This document shows positions 48,010 through 57,509 of a stretch of DNA of 64,000 bases, in pieces (position 1 is the stretch's first letter; every line of letters begins with the position of its first letter). Below the pieces are notes generated by a model. That model was given only the letters and a program-made list of their open reading frames with translations, was not told the origin of the DNA and made no database searches. Made by a program: the position numbers and the translations under genes. Origin of the DNA: Bin55 sp965205965 (GTDB lineage: Bacteria; Pseudomonadota; Gammaproteobacteria; Pseudomonadales; Azotimanducaceae). The stretch lies in contig CBDBHT010000007.1 of assembly GCA_965205965.1 (NCBI GenBank), positions 1,240,001 through 1,304,000 of the forward strand, in the 5' to 3' direction.

Positions 48010-48579
48010 ATGACGACATACGCGACAAATCAGTTTCGACCTGGGTTAAAGGTTATCTTGGAAAACAGCCCTTGTTCTATTCTGCAATCAGAGTTCGTAA
48101 AACGAGGAAAAGGACAATCGTTCTACCGCGTTCGATTTCGTAATCTTGTCACTGGCCGTGTTTGGGACAGAACCTTACGAAGCGGTGAAACCATGGAAGC
48201 AGCGGATGTCGTTGAGTTGGCAATGGACTACCTTTATAACGATGGCCAGCAATGGCACTTTATGCGTACGGACGAAACTTACGAACAGGTTGCCGCTAAT
48301 CAAGCTGTTGTTGGAGATACCAAATGGTGGCTCACGGAACAGGGCCGCTGTACTGTTGTACTTTGGAATAACGAGCCCATTTCCGTGGTTCCGCCAAACT
48401 TCGTAGAGCTTGAAGTGCAATCAACTGAACCGGGTGTCAAGGGTGACACGGCGCAAGGTGGAAATAAGCCAGCTATTTTGGTAACCGGTGCTGAAATTCG
48501 AGTTCCGCTCTTTGTTGAGATAGGCGACGTTATTCGGGTCGATACGCGTACCGGTGCGTACGTGAGTCGTGCGAAATAA
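48010..48579 (+). CDS. efp: Translation elongation factor P
   Basis: A 189-residue EF-P, which rescues ribosomes stalled on polyproline. The modified lysine is K34 in FVKRGKGQSFYRVRFRN, matching K34 of Escherichia coli, so this is the beta-lysylated type. Domain signatures RTLRSGETMEAADV, YLYNDGQQWHFMRTDETYEQ and the end motif FVEIGDVIRVDTRTGAYVSR are all present. epmA follows after 56 bases, and epmB lies 4.5 kb upstream on the other strand. Confidence 0.97.
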   Translation: MTTYATNQFRPGLKVILENSPCSILQSEFVKRGKGQSFYRVRFRNLVTGRVWDRTLRSGETMEAADVVELAMDYLYNDGQQWHFMRTDETYEQVAANQAVVGDTKWWLTEQGRCTVVLWNNEPISVVPPNFVELEVQSTEPGVKGDTAQGGNKPAILVTGAEIRVPLFVEIGDVIRVDTRTGAYVSRAK

Positions 48580-48635
48580 AACAGCCTATAGGACATTAGC
48601 CGTGCGCCATTACAGAGGACAAGTCAACCAATATA

Positions 48636-49598
48636 GTGAAAGCTGGCGTAACCGTTAGGGGCTTGGGCTTGAGCGAAGATTGGCGACCTTCTTGGTCCTG
48701 TAAAGTAATGCACGAACGCGCTCGTATCTTCAGAGAAATTCGGGAGTTCTTTCATCGTCGCGATGTACTCGAAGTACATACCCCCATAGTCAGTAGCGGG
48801 GGTATTTTCGATCCGGCCATTGAAAATATTCAAACTACCGAAGGTCGGTATTTGCAGGCTTCGCCAGAGTTTCAGATGAAACGCTTGCTAGCTTGGACAC
48901 CACAATCTATCTATCAAATTGCTCCTGCGTTTCGAGATGGCGAAAATGGTCGTTGGCATAATCCTGAATTCATACTCCTGGAATGGTATCGACCTGGATT
49001 CGGCGTGTCTGATTTGATAACTGAAGTACGAGACTTGGTCGATCATATTCTCGGCTCAGCTGAGTATGCAACCTTTACTGTGCAAACGTTACTAGACAGT
49101 CATTTTGGTATTGATTATCGGCTTGCTGACGAAGAACAGTTGCGTGTCATTGTTGATCATATCGGGTTGTACTCAAGACAGAGTCGCAAAGATATGCTTG
49201 ATTTTCTAATCGGTCGAGCATTGGAAGAAACAAGGGAAGACCGAGTTTTCATTACAGAATACCCACCCGAACTGGCAGCACTGGCGCGCATTTCTGAGCG
49301 TGGTGGCTCAAGGTTTGCAGAACGGTTTGAGTTGGTTGTTTCAGGAATTGAATTAGCGAATGGCTACAACGAATTACTTAATGCTGATGAATTAGTACAG
49401 CGGGTTGTGACAGATAGTGAACAAAAACAGCTGGCAGGGTTGCCTGAGATGGCTCCCGATTCAAGACTGATTAATGCTATGAAAAAAGGGCTGCCGCAAT
49501 GTGCTGGTGTGGCGTTAGGTTTAGACCGGCTAGTTGCTTTAGCACTGCATGTTTCAAGCATTGGTGATGTTATGGCATTTCCGTGGGATTGCGCATAA
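48636..49598 (+). CDS. epmA: EF-P beta-lysine ligase EpmA (PoxA/GenX)
   Basis: A 320-residue class II lysyl-tRNA-synthetase-like enzyme that ligates (R)-beta-lysine to Lys34 of EF-P. Motif 1 lies in REFFHRRDVLEVHTPIVS; motif 2 in YQIAPAFRDGENGRWHNPEF with LLEWYRPG; motif 3 in GVALGLDRLVALAL. The GTG start at 48636 gives the normal N-terminus (DWRPSWSCKVMHERA); AGAGGAC is further upstream than ideal, so a TTG ten codons later is possible. It is in an operon with efp. Confidence 0.94.
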   Translation: MKAGVTVRGLGLSEDWRPSWSCKVMHERARIFREIREFFHRRDVLEVHTPIVSSGGIFDPAIENIQTTEGRYLQASPEFQMKRLLAWTPQSIYQIAPAFRDGENGRWHNPEFILLEWYRPGFGVSDLITEVRDLVDHILGSAEYATFTVQTLLDSHFGIDYRLADEEQLRVIVDHIGLYSRQSRKDMLDFLIGRALEETREDRVFITEYPPELAALARISERGGSRFAERFELVVSGIELANGYNELLNADELVQRVVTDSEQKQLAGLPEMAPDSRLINAMKKGLPQCAGVALGLDRLVALALHVSSIGDVMAFPWDCA

Positions 49599-50007
49599 CT
49601 GCCTTAGTTTTTAGGCACTAAACCCGACTTTCAAAAGTCGAGCTTATAAATTTAATGAACTGAGAGAGCACCCGAAAGGCCATTTAAAAAGAAGGAGAGA
49701 GGAATGATACGTCGGCATTTAAAAAGAAGGAGAGAGGAATGATAGAGGCTTGCGAGTTTTCAGGTGGATCAAGAGCCCTGAAAGGACGGGATAGGGTACT
49801 ATTTCATGCTTTGCGCATGGTTTGCCGGTCGTTCGGGCGTCATGTCGCGGCCCGGCTACTCCTTGTGGTGGATGCTGGGGAACGGATCTCAATCCGCTAT
49901 CCATGCTTCGTGGGGCCTGGGAACGATAGGTCGTACCCGCCCAGACGTCCAGCCCAATGCCCGAGTGGACTTTAGTGTGCTTGGTACTCAACCTGCGGCG
50001 CAGACTG
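49599..50007 (+). other. Region with a 35-base tandem repeat and a short unidentified ORF
   Basis: Two copies of a 29-base unit that ends in AAGAAGGAGAGAGGAATGATA begin at 49681 and 49716. Each contains a strong ribosome-binding site and an ATG. Downstream, a short frame from 49806 to 50033 reads FAGRSGVMSRPGYSLWWML and GSQSAIHASWGLGTIG, which looks like real coding sequence but is cut off; I do not recognise it. The frame from the repeat ATGs does not match it, so the locus is probably a pseudogene. Confidence 0.4.
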
Positions 50008-51015
50008 CTAGATGGCGGATAGATCCTCAATAATTTTCAGCTGAACGCTCATCGGCAGCCGTGGATATACAGCTGTTGTGCGGTCAATTATGTCACCATA
50101 ACGAGCCTTGATCTCCTCGGCAATCTTCGCTGGTTCCGTAACGACAGCAACCGCTTCTAAAACGTCGTCTGGAATGGTCGTAGCCATTTCTACCCACTGT
50201 CCCTGCTTCGACATCGTATTTAATCTCGGTTGAAGTTCGCCCATACCCACGCTTTCTAGCACTGCTCGGTACGCAGGTGTTGAACCGTAGAACGCTATAC
50301 GACTTTTAATAGCCATTTTTGCTGCTTCTAGTTCTTGCTCATCTCGCCCCGTCGCCACCATAACTGGAAAACTCATTTCAAAATCTCCGCGTTTTCGGCC
50401 ACCCTTCTTCCATCCCTTTTCTAATGCCGGCAACGTAATGGCACGAATATACCGTTCAGTCATAAACGGGTGCACGATGATGCCGTCAGCAACTTCTCCA
50501 GCAACTTCCGTCATCAATGGACCGACCGCCGCTAAGAATACGCGAGGAGTGCCAAATTCCGTATTTGTTGGTGTGAAGAACGGAGTCATAAGCGTGTGGG
50601 TATAGAACTTTCCGGTAAACGATAATGGTTCTTTGTTGTACCAACACGCCCAAATTGCGCGAAGAGCAAGTATGTATTCGCGCATTCGAGCAGCAGGATT
50701 CGACCACGGCATGCTGAATCGTTTGGTAATGTGCGCTCGTATTTGCGAACCGAGCCCCAAGATAAATCTCCCCTTCGATGCAAAATTGATATCGTGCGAT
50801 GTCATGGCAACCGTCATTGGAGAACGAGCAAATGCGACTGCAATTCCGGTTATCAAATCGACTTTCGAAGTAGTTATGGCCGCAGCTGCTAACGAAAGAA
50901 AGGGATCATGCGAAGTTTCTGCCGCTCCCAATCCGTGATATCCCATCTCCTCCAGTTCCTTCGCCCGAATACCCACGCGATGTAGTTGGATACCTACTTC
51001 ACCATCAACTTTCAT
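50008..51015 (-). CDS. LLM-class oxidoreductase, F420-dependent type
   Basis: A 335-residue TIM-barrel flavin- or F420-dependent enzyme of the luciferase-like (LLM) superfamily. Typical stretches are GYHGLGAAETSHDPFLSLA, TSKVDLITGIAVAFARSP, INFASKGRFILGLGSQIRAHI and PRVFLAAVGPLMTEVAGEVADG. It resembles the TIGR03617 subfamily of F420-dependent enzymes from actinobacteria, but the cofactor cannot be decided from sequence. It follows the histidine phosphatase on the same strand; before the IS insertion the two were about 55 bases apart. Confidence 0.85.
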   Translation of the reverse strand: MKVDGEVGIQLHRVGIRAKELEEMGYHGLGAAETSHDPFLSLAAAAITTSKVDLITGIAVAFARSPMTVAMTSHDINFASKGRFILGLGSQIRAHITKRFSMPWSNPAARMREYILALRAIWACWYNKEPLSFTGKFYTHTLMTPFFTPTNTEFGTPRVFLAAVGPLMTEVAGEVADGIIVHPFMTERYIRAITLPALEKGWKKGGRKRGDFEMSFPVMVATGRDEQELEAAKMAIKSRIAFYGSTPAYRAVLESVGMGELQPRLNTMSKQGQWVEMATTIPDDVLEAVAVVTEPAKIAEEIKARYGDIIDRTTAVYPRLPMSVQLKIIEDLSAI

Positions 51016-51086
51016 GTTGGTTATCCCTTAATAAGAAATTAGACCTGTAGCGACTTAGCTACGGTAGCCGTCAGCTGCCGAACAGC

Positions 51087-52766
51087 CAGCAATTCCCCGT
51101 ATAGCCCCAACCCCGCTATAGGTATGGGCTTTGCGCATTGGCTTTCGCAATAATAAGAGCGTAGGCTTATCGTTTGAGGGTGGATGATAGGTTAATATAG
51201 AGTTACCAGACAAACGAGGTATCCAAGGATGGGTGCGTTGAAGTTGCGCAAGGATGTGAGCAAACCCGGTTTGCTGCGGGTGGTTCGTGAAGTATTTGAG
51301 GCGGTCGTTGAGGAGGTATGCGGGCGGAAGTTTTCCACCGGCGACTGTCTGATGTCGGGTCTGGCGGTGTTTCTGGAGAAGCACGCCTCGCTGCTGCAGT
51401 TTGATTTAACGAGGCAGCGGCACTCGGTGGTGGAGATGAATCTGCGTTGTCTGTACGGTCTGGCGCAGGTTCCCTGCGACACGACTCTGCGCCGTCGCCT
51501 GGATCCGATCTCGCCGGTGCGGTATCGGCGGGCGTTTCAGCAGGTTCTGCAACGCGCTCAGCGCGGCAAGGTGCTGCAGCGGATGTCGGCGTGGCGCGGT
51601 CATTATCTGGTAGCCGTGGATGGTACCGGCACCTTTTCCTCCCAGCGGGTTCACGGTCCGTGCTGTCTGCGGGCCCGGCATCGCAACGGTTCGAGCACGT
51701 ACTCCCATCAGCAGTTGTGTGCGGTGATGGTGCATCCGGATCAGCGGCAGGTGCTGCCGATGGCGATAGAAGCGGTTTGCAACGGGGATGGCTCGACGAA
51801 GAACGACTGCGAGCGGGGTGCCTGGGCCCGGCTAGTTCCGGTCCTGGCTTCGCTTTATCGGCGCATGAAGCTGATCGTGATTGCCGATGGGCTGTTCTCG
51901 CAGGGTCCCCAGATCCGGCTGCTGCAGGAGCATGGACTGCGCTTTCTGCTGGTGGCTCGGGCGGGCGACCATCCGCATCTGCAGGCTCAGCTGGATCGTT
52001 CCGATGCGCCCTGGTTTGCAGATCCCTCGCCCGAAGGGCAGGAGCGGGATCGCCAGCTGCGCGTGGTGCCGGAGGTGGAACTGAATGCTGCGAACCCCGA
52101 CCTAAAGGTCCAGGTGCTGCAGAGCTCGGAGCGGCGTGGCTCCGGCGAGGATGCGCGGCGGGCGTTCACCTGGGTCACCGATCTGCCGCTCAATCCGCAT
52201 AACGCCAGCGAACTGGCTCGCGCGGCTCGCAGTCGCTGGAAGATCGAGAACGAGACCTTCAACACGCTGAAGAACGTCCAGTACCTGGAACACAACTTCG
52301 GACACGGAACCCAGCACCTGTCGGATACTTTCGCTGCGCTGATGCTGCTGGCGTTCCTGATCGACCAGCTGCTGGAAATGGCCTGCCCCGTCATGAAGCA
52401 AATCTTCGCCAAGTGCTATACCCGAACCGCGACGTGGGAACGTCTGCGCAGCAGTTTCTGTGCGGTAGCCTTCCGCAACTGGCAGGAACTGTACGGCCAC
52501 GCCCTCGGGATCTACACCGCGTACCTCGCCTACGATACGTCCTGACGGCCGACCGCCTCTCCAGCTGCTCGATGAAGAAGGGATCGGGACGTCGTCCCGA
52601 GACCCCATGCCGCCCTGACGGTCAAGAGACCTGCATATCGATGCCCGGAACCCGTTCCAACGCACGACGACATGCCATGCAAACCGTCTGAAAACGTCGG
52701 TTTCCCGTACCGAAACATGAAAAGACCGACATCAAGCCCAAAATGAAACTATACGGGGAATTGCTG
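51087..52766 (+). mobile_element. IS4-like insertion sequence, copy 2 (1680 bp, intact)
   Basis: Perfect 18-base inverted ends CAGCAATTCCCCGTATAG. The 9-base duplication CCGAACAGC lies at 51078-51086 and 52767-52775. It carries an unbroken transposase and interrupts the last codons of the histidine phosphatase gene. Confidence 0.96.
51229..52545 (+). CDS. IS4-like DDE transposase, intact
   Basis: A 438-residue DDE transposase. The first catalytic Asp is in VAVDGTGTFSSQ, the second in LIVIADGLFSQGP, and the Glu in RSRWKIENETFNTLKN, the Y/W-x-E region of DDE_Tnp_1 proteins. HGPCCLRARHRNGS and YSHQQLCAVMVHP are constant in all three copies in this window. The frame is complete, unlike copy 1, so this element may still move and may mobilise copy 1. 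Confidence 0.92.
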   Translation: MGALKLRKDVSKPGLLRVVREVFEAVVEEVCGRKFSTGDCLMSGLAVFLEKHASLLQFDLTRQRHSVVEMNLRCLYGLAQVPCDTTLRRRLDPISPVRYRRAFQQVLQRAQRGKVLQRMSAWRGHYLVAVDGTGTFSSQRVHGPCCLRARHRNGSSTYSHQQLCAVMVHPDQRQVLPMAIEAVCNGDGSTKNDCERGAWARLVPVLASLYRRMKLIVIADGLFSQGPQIRLLQEHGLRFLLVARAGDHPHLQAQLDRSDAPWFADPSPEGQERDRQLRVVPEVELNAANPDLKVQVLQSSERRGSGEDARRAFTWVTDLPLNPHNASELARAARSRWKIENETFNTLKNVQYLEHNFGHGTQHLSDTFAALMLLAFLIDQLLEMACPVMKQIFAKCYTRTATWERLRSSFCAVAFRNWQELYGHALGIYTAYLAYDTS

Positions 52767-53392
52767 CCGAACAGCCCACGCTTCGGTCCTTCTCCGCGCA
52801 CGAAATGTTCCAAAATCAATTCATTGGGACGGAGACACACGCGATATACGACATCATTAGGTATCTGTACCTCCTGCGCACGCGAAATCCCACCGAGAAA
52901 ATGTGCCAACATTATTTGAGTGGTTTGCTCGTGACTAACGATCGCAATACATCGATCATCTCCACCCATCGACGATTTCAGTTCGTCTAATAGCGGTATT
53001 AAGCGCAAACTAACATCGTGGAGACTTTCTCCGTTGGGAACGCAGGTACCGAAATAGTCGCATTGCCACGCTTCCCATACATCCGGATATTGATCGCGAG
53101 CTTCCGTATGCGTCTTGCCCTCCCAGTCCCCCATATTTATTTCTTTGAGGCGATCGTCATAAATCACCTCAGCGTCTAGTTGACTTACTAGAATTTTCAC
53201 GGTCTCGCGCACGCGTCCTAATGGCGATGCATAGATACGGCCGATGCCCGCTTCCTTCAGCAGTATCGCATTGGTAGCAGCCTGTTCTCGGCCAAGCAAA
53301 GTTAGCGGGGAGTCGCACCACCCTTGCTCTCGTCGTTCAACGTTCCACTGGGTTTGCCCATGCCGCACTAAGTACAATATCAGCTTAGACAT
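52622..53392 (-). CDS. Histidine phosphatase (phosphoglycerate mutase family), C-terminus altered by IS
   Basis: A histidine phosphatase with the phosphohistidine motif YLVRHGQTQWN (H11), SPLGRVRETV, EINMGDWEGKT and the second histidine in IAIVSHEQTTQI. It is of the GpmB/CobC type; the substrate is not predictable. The native protein had 210 residues and ended GLFGS followed by TGA. The IS entered two codons before that stop; because its end regenerates GGC AGC, the frame runs on for 46 IS-encoded residues to 52622. The catalytic domain is intact, so the enzyme may still work. Confidence 0.9.
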   Translation of the reverse strand: MSKLILYLVRHGQTQWNVERREQGWCDSPLTLLGREQAATNAILLKEAGIGRIYASPLGRVRETVKILVSQLDAEVIYDDRLKEINMGDWEGKTHTEARDQYPDVWEAWQCDYFGTCVPNGESLHDVSLRLIPLLDELKSSMGGDDRCIAIVSHEQTTQIMLAHFLGGISRAQEVQIPNDVVYRVCLRPNELILEHFVRGEGPKRGLFGSNSPYSFILGLMSVFSCFGTGNRRFQTVCMACRRALERVPGIDMQVS

Positions 53393-53677
53393 ACTCTCCT
53401 CTTTTACAAGCAGTTACCATGGTTTTTATGTGATGACGAGAGTGTATGACAGAAAACGACGACTTGTATTCAATCAAAGCAAATGGGCGCGCAAACAGCC
53501 ATACCGTCCTTTTTCAAATAGCGCAATTATCGTTAATGACCATTTCAATTCGCTGAGATCCTCTGCCCCAGCACACCCACGAGACAAAGTCCACAAATAA
53601 CGATCATTGCGCTAACCCAACGATTTACAGGCACGGATCAGCCCGCGTGTATGAGGAACTCCAACGTATCTCCTAGG
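53393..53677. other. Intergenic region, no gene supported
   Basis: About 285 bases upstream of the histidine phosphatase and before a MITE. It should hold the phosphatase promoter; I can point to no specific element. Confidence 0.4.
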
Positions 53678-53822
53678 AGTCTGCGCTGTAGAAAAGTTTT
53701 GGTACATTTTTTAGGATGGATAGTCTGTAAACAATTTAGAATAGAAAATTTGTACTTGATTAGTGCATATTTCAGGTGATTTTCCTACTAAGGGGCGTTC
53801 CTATGTTTCTACGGCGCAGACT
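53678..53822. repeat. MITE family 3, copy c
   Basis: 145 bases with inverted ends AGTCTGCGCTGTAGAAAA and TTTCTACGGCGCAGACT. CCTAG is present on both sides and may be the target duplication. It ends 10 bases before the 3' end of an IS630 pseudogene. Confidence 0.85.
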
Positions 53823-53825
53823 CCT

Positions 53826-54870
53826 AGTAGTTTAACTGGTTTTAATTTTCGGGTATAGATGCTTCAGTTTGGTGCGCGCGTCGTCGACGCTGAGCTGCCA
53901 GGCGACCCCGGTCTGTTCGCGATTGCGCTCCTTGGCCCAGGCCGCCGTTTCCGACGTGACCAAAGCCCTGCTCTCGATCCGGCGATCCAGGTGCTGGCGG
54001 TGCAACGCACTGAACTCCAGTTCCGCAACGTTCAGCCAGCTCCCGTGTTTCGGCGTGTGCACCAAGTGGATGCGGTCGTTCAGCCGACTGGCTTCGGCCG
54101 CCGGGAACGCAGCGTAGAACGAGTCACCGCTGTGGGTGTTCAAGTTGTCGCACACTAGCGTGATGCTTTCCGAATCCCGGTAACGCGGCAGATTCGCCAG
54201 TGCGCGCACTTGCTTCGCCCAATCCAACGTCGTGCGCCGTTTGGTGACAGCCACTGTCCGCCAGCCGGACAGCGGCTCGCCGAACATCCACACCGTGCAT
54301 TCTCCCCGGCGGAGGTAGTGGGCGTCGTACTGCTCCGGCGACCCGGGGCGTACCGGTAACTTCTCGCGGACTTCCGCTATAGCTGCTTGCTCATCTCGTC
54401 CATGCACACCACCGGATGCCGCGGGTCGTACGGCCGCCGGTATACCTTAAGCACCCGTTCCATGCCGGCCACGAAATGATGGCTTTGCTGCTTCGGAATG
54501 CACCACATGTCCCGCCGCCATGGTTTCAATTCGTTTTTTTTAACGCCTGCCGCACGGTCTCCCCGCAAATCGATTCGACCACTTCAAGTCGTCGCACCAG
54601 CTCTTCCGCCAGCAGCTTCACGGTCCACCGAACGCGGCCTTCCGGTGGAACCGAACAGGCCACCTGAACCAGACGCGCTTCCTTCTCCCCGTCCAACTTC
54701 TTCGGCACCGGAGGCAACGGCCGAGACCTGCGCTCCAGAGCCATCATCGGACCCTGCTCCACTGCCCGCCGACGCACGTGCTGGCAGGTCCGCTCCGTCA
54801 CCCCCAGCGCATCCACCACCTGCATGTCCGTCAGTGCCGGGCCAGCACCCCCCTGATCCACGGCCAGCAG
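53826..54870 (-). pseudogene. IS630-family transposase, frameshifted
   Basis: Three frames are needed to read it from right to left. The N-terminal helix-turn-helix part is DMQVVDALGVTERTCQHVRR with EQGPMMALERRSRP; the middle is PWRRDMWCIPK and RVLKVYRRPYDPRHPVVC with CMDEMSKQL; the catalytic end is VCDNLNTHSGDSFYAAF, HTPKHGSWLNVAELEFSAL. The DDE residues are in CMDE, CDNLNTH and AELEF. Frameshifts near 54530 and 54390 inactivate it. Confidence 0.85.
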
Positions 54871-54921
54871 AATCCGTGCACCACGCTAGTTGTGTCAAGA
54901 ATTTTCTGCAATTTCCAGTGG

Positions 54922-54957
54922 GAGCGGAGACCCGCCCATATGGGCGGGTCTCCGCTC
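54922..54957. repeat. Perfect 36-base palindrome inside the IS256-type element
   Basis: GAGCGGAGACCCGCCCAT is followed directly by its own reverse complement. It lies 21 bases past the transposase stop codon and could fold into a very stable hairpin, perhaps a terminator that insulates the transposase from outside transcription. Confidence 0.8.
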
Positions 54958-54978
54958 GGCGCGAAATTTTCGGGCGTT

Positions 54979-56200
54979 TCATGCCGCCTCCTGCCATGTC
55001 TCGGATTCCGGTTCGGATGCGCGAACCACGCCGATCCGGCCATATAGATAACGCTGCCCCGTCAGCCACCGCTCATGGGTCTCCGCCGCAAGTGCCAAGA
55101 TCAGACGCAGACAGGACTCCGCATTCGGGAAGATCCTGACGACACGCGTGCGCCGACGGAGCTCCTCGTTGTACCGCTCCAGCATGTTCGTGGACTTCAT
55201 CCGCAGGCGATGTTCCCTGGGCAGCCGATACACCGTCAGCGTCTCCTCGACATGATCCTCGACCCATTCCACTAGCCTGCCCAACCCTTTCTCATCGCCC
55301 CAACGGGCTACCCAGGCACCCAGTGCCTCACGAGCCTCCCCGACATGCTCACAGCCCCACAACCGTTTCAAACCCTCCAGACACGCGGGATCAGCACTCC
55401 GGGACAGCTTGTCCCTGGCATTGCGCAGAAAATGGACGCAGCACCGTTGCCACAACGCGGTCGGCAACACTTTCGAGATCGCATGCTTCAATCCCTCATG
55501 ACTGTCCGAGACCACATACTCGACTCCCCGCAGGCCACGTTCCTTCAGATGCGACAGGAATTCCGTCCACGACCCCTCGCTTTCCCGGTTCGCCACTTCC
55601 GCCGCCAGCACCTGACGCCGACCCTCGTCGTCAATCCCGAGGGCAAGCTGCACCGCCCGGGAACGCACCTAGCCCTCCTCACGCACCTTCTCATACCCGG
55701 GCATCCAGCAACACATACGGATACGCCTCCTCCAGCCGACGTTCCGCAAACGCCTTCAGGGATGCGTCCAGCTTCGACACCATGGCCGAGATCGTCGCCG
55801 GCGAAAACTCGTGACCGCACAGACCCTCCGCCAGTCGGCTCACCCGACGCGTCGAGACCCCCTGCACATATATCTCCGACAGCACCGCCACCAGGGCCTT
55901 CTCCGAACGCTGATAGCGCTCGAACACCCGCGTGCTGAACTGGCCGCTGCGTTCCTGCGGAACTCTCAGTTCGATCTCACCCACCTTCATCGTCAGATCG
56001 CGCCGGTAGTAGCCGGAACGGTAGCCCTGACGCGTCTGCGTCCGCTCGCTCTTGCCCGCTCCCAGAAACTCCGTCATCTCACTCTCCAGCACCTCGTTGA
56101 GCGTCTCCTGCACCAGCCGCCTCACAAACTCCTCATCGTCCGCCAGATGATCGCATGCCGACTTCTTCGTGGCATTGTGCGTATAATCTTTCCGAATCAT
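54979..56200 (-). pseudogene. IS256/Mutator-type transposase, one frameshift and one stop
   Basis: The start at 56200 has an AAGGAG site. The N-terminal part reads VRRLVQETLNEVLESEMTEF, GYRSGYYRRDLTMKVGEIEL, LSEIYVQGVSTRRVSRLAE. One extra G near 55697 shifts the frame, and a TAG near 55670 then interrupts it. The rest is typical: VYVVSDSHEGLKHAI-like EYVVSDSHEGLKHAISKV, WQRCCVHFLRNARDKL, and the end region MKSTNMLERYNEELRRRTRV. It is otherwise complete (about 400 residues). Confidence 0.9.
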
Positions 56201-56316
56201 TTCTTGCTCCTTTTCGATAAATTGTGTAATGAATGATTCGTGCCTGGACGCCTCTTGTGCGTCCAGGCATCTCCACATTCCCGATGAAACATCAGATTCT
56301 AACCATTCGTCTGTCG

Positions 56317-56593
56317 TTACAGTCCGTTTTTCGTTTTTGCAGACAAATTTATACGCAACCCGATCCGGGCATCGCCATCCCTGCCGAAGTAGATCCGGTA
56401 GCCCGGACCGAAGTCGATGCGGCATTCGAAGACGCCCGCCCCGACACCCCTGGCGTTGGAGAGGTTTCCCCGCTCCATGCGGAGCAATGCGGTCGCCACC
56501 TTGACCGCGGCGCGTGCGTCGAGGCGATCGAATCACCCCGCATAGGGACTGCGGCCTCGAGCATCGACGTATTCTCTGACTTCGAACATGGGA
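56317..56593 (-). pseudogene. RelE/HigB-type addiction-module toxin, broken
   Basis: Reading from about 56590 leftwards, MFEVREYVDARGRSPYAG is followed by a TGA where Trp is expected, then FDRLDARAAVKVATALLRME, RGNLSNARGVGAGVFECRID and FGPGYRIYFGRDGD. This matches the phage-derived addiction module killer family, whose segment is GVFEYRIDFGPGYRIYFG. The C-terminus is replaced by unrelated residues. The antitoxin normally lies directly downstream, where the IS256 element now sits. Confidence 0.7.
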
Positions 56594-57399
56594 TATGATA
56601 ACAGATATGTTACCACAGATACAGGACTTGAATTCGTCCTATCTGTCGCGGGAAAGCTGGGCGATGGCGGACTGTTCCGTCAATTGACCGTCGTCGCCGT
56701 GTCGCAAAGGGACTTTACGGGAGTGGAAGATGATGTGGGTCAGTCTTCGGGTTCGGTGGCACCGTCGGGGGTCTGAATAGGGGTTTGTACTCACATGGTG
56801 AGTACAAGAAGAACGGATATGAACGCAAAAGAACGCCAAATTCTCAGGCAAGATAGTGTTCTTGGCCCCTCTTGGACCCAAGAACGGCTGAGTTTCGCGC
56901 TTCGCGTTCATGTCAGCAGACACGGTTTCAGTCTGTTCGACGCAATTTATGATGGCTCTGTATCTATTCGTGAGGTTCGAACTCTTCGAGTCCTCCGCGA
57001 AGCGCGTAGTACAAACCCAAATGCCAAGCTGCCACAATCAACACCACGCCGATTCAAAAAGCGTGGTCCCTGGACAAATCCCATCAAATGCACTTTATGG
57101 AAGATATTTGGAATGGGTAGAATCTTCAGAAATTCCCCGTGAATGGAATTTGGGTCTTTGCTCACAGTGCTCGGACGACCGAGGTGTCGCGATGTGCTGC
57201 GAAGCGGGGCTTGCCTCTCTGAATTCGGCCTTTTCAGCCCCCCGTGCAGGGCAATGGCATTCGGTTTGAGAAAAGTCGATCTGCGCCTTTGAGGGTTTTC
57301 TATAACCCATTGATTGACTGGGACTTGTTTCTGTTTTTTGGAGTGTTCAAAAAAGGGGTTACGTTGCGACATTTTTTTTGGCAAACTATGCTGTGTGGA
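56594..57399. other. Decayed region, no gene supported
   Basis: About 800 bases between the dead toxin and a MITE 2 fragment. A 116-codon frame at 56795-57142 contains SWTQERLSFALRVHVSRHG and VRTLRVLREARST, but the start context is poor and no family fits. GGGCAATGGCATTCGGTTTG at 57249 partly resembles the end of the IS4/DUF4338 element. Confidence 0.35.
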
Positions 57400-57509
57400 T
57401 TTCGTGAAGATGTTTTATTCCATCGGTCAAACAGGGACTTTGAACGCTACGATAGCCGATTGACTGGAATTGACTGGAACAGGCCATACACGTAAATTCT
57501 GACACTCCC
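57400..57509. repeat. MITE family 2, partial copy (inverted)
   Basis: On the minus strand, GGGAGTGTCAGAATTTACGTGT opens a stretch that follows the copy at 22959-23110 for about 110 bases, with an 11-base internal duplication (TGACTGGAAT twice). The far end is not recognisable. Confidence 0.65.

Larger units (their letters stand above)
54890..56235 (-). mobile_element. IS256-type element, degenerate
   Basis: The left boundary is near TGTGTCAAGAATTTTCTGCA (54894 onward), a typical IS256-type end. A matching inverted end was not found on the other side, so the right limit is approximate. Confidence 0.6.

Noticed and set aside
49620..49645. Hairpin CGACTTTCAAAAGTCG after epmA as a terminator
   Set aside because: The stem is only 7 base pairs and AT-rich, with no U tract after it.
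54498..55938. Plus-strand frames opposite the IS630 and IS256 transposases
   Set aside because: Pro/Arg/His-rich antisense shadows of GC-rich transposase genes.
57249..57275. Possible third end of the IS4/DUF4338 element (GCAATGGCATTCGG)
   Set aside because: Only about 14 bases match, and no transposase sequence adjoins it.
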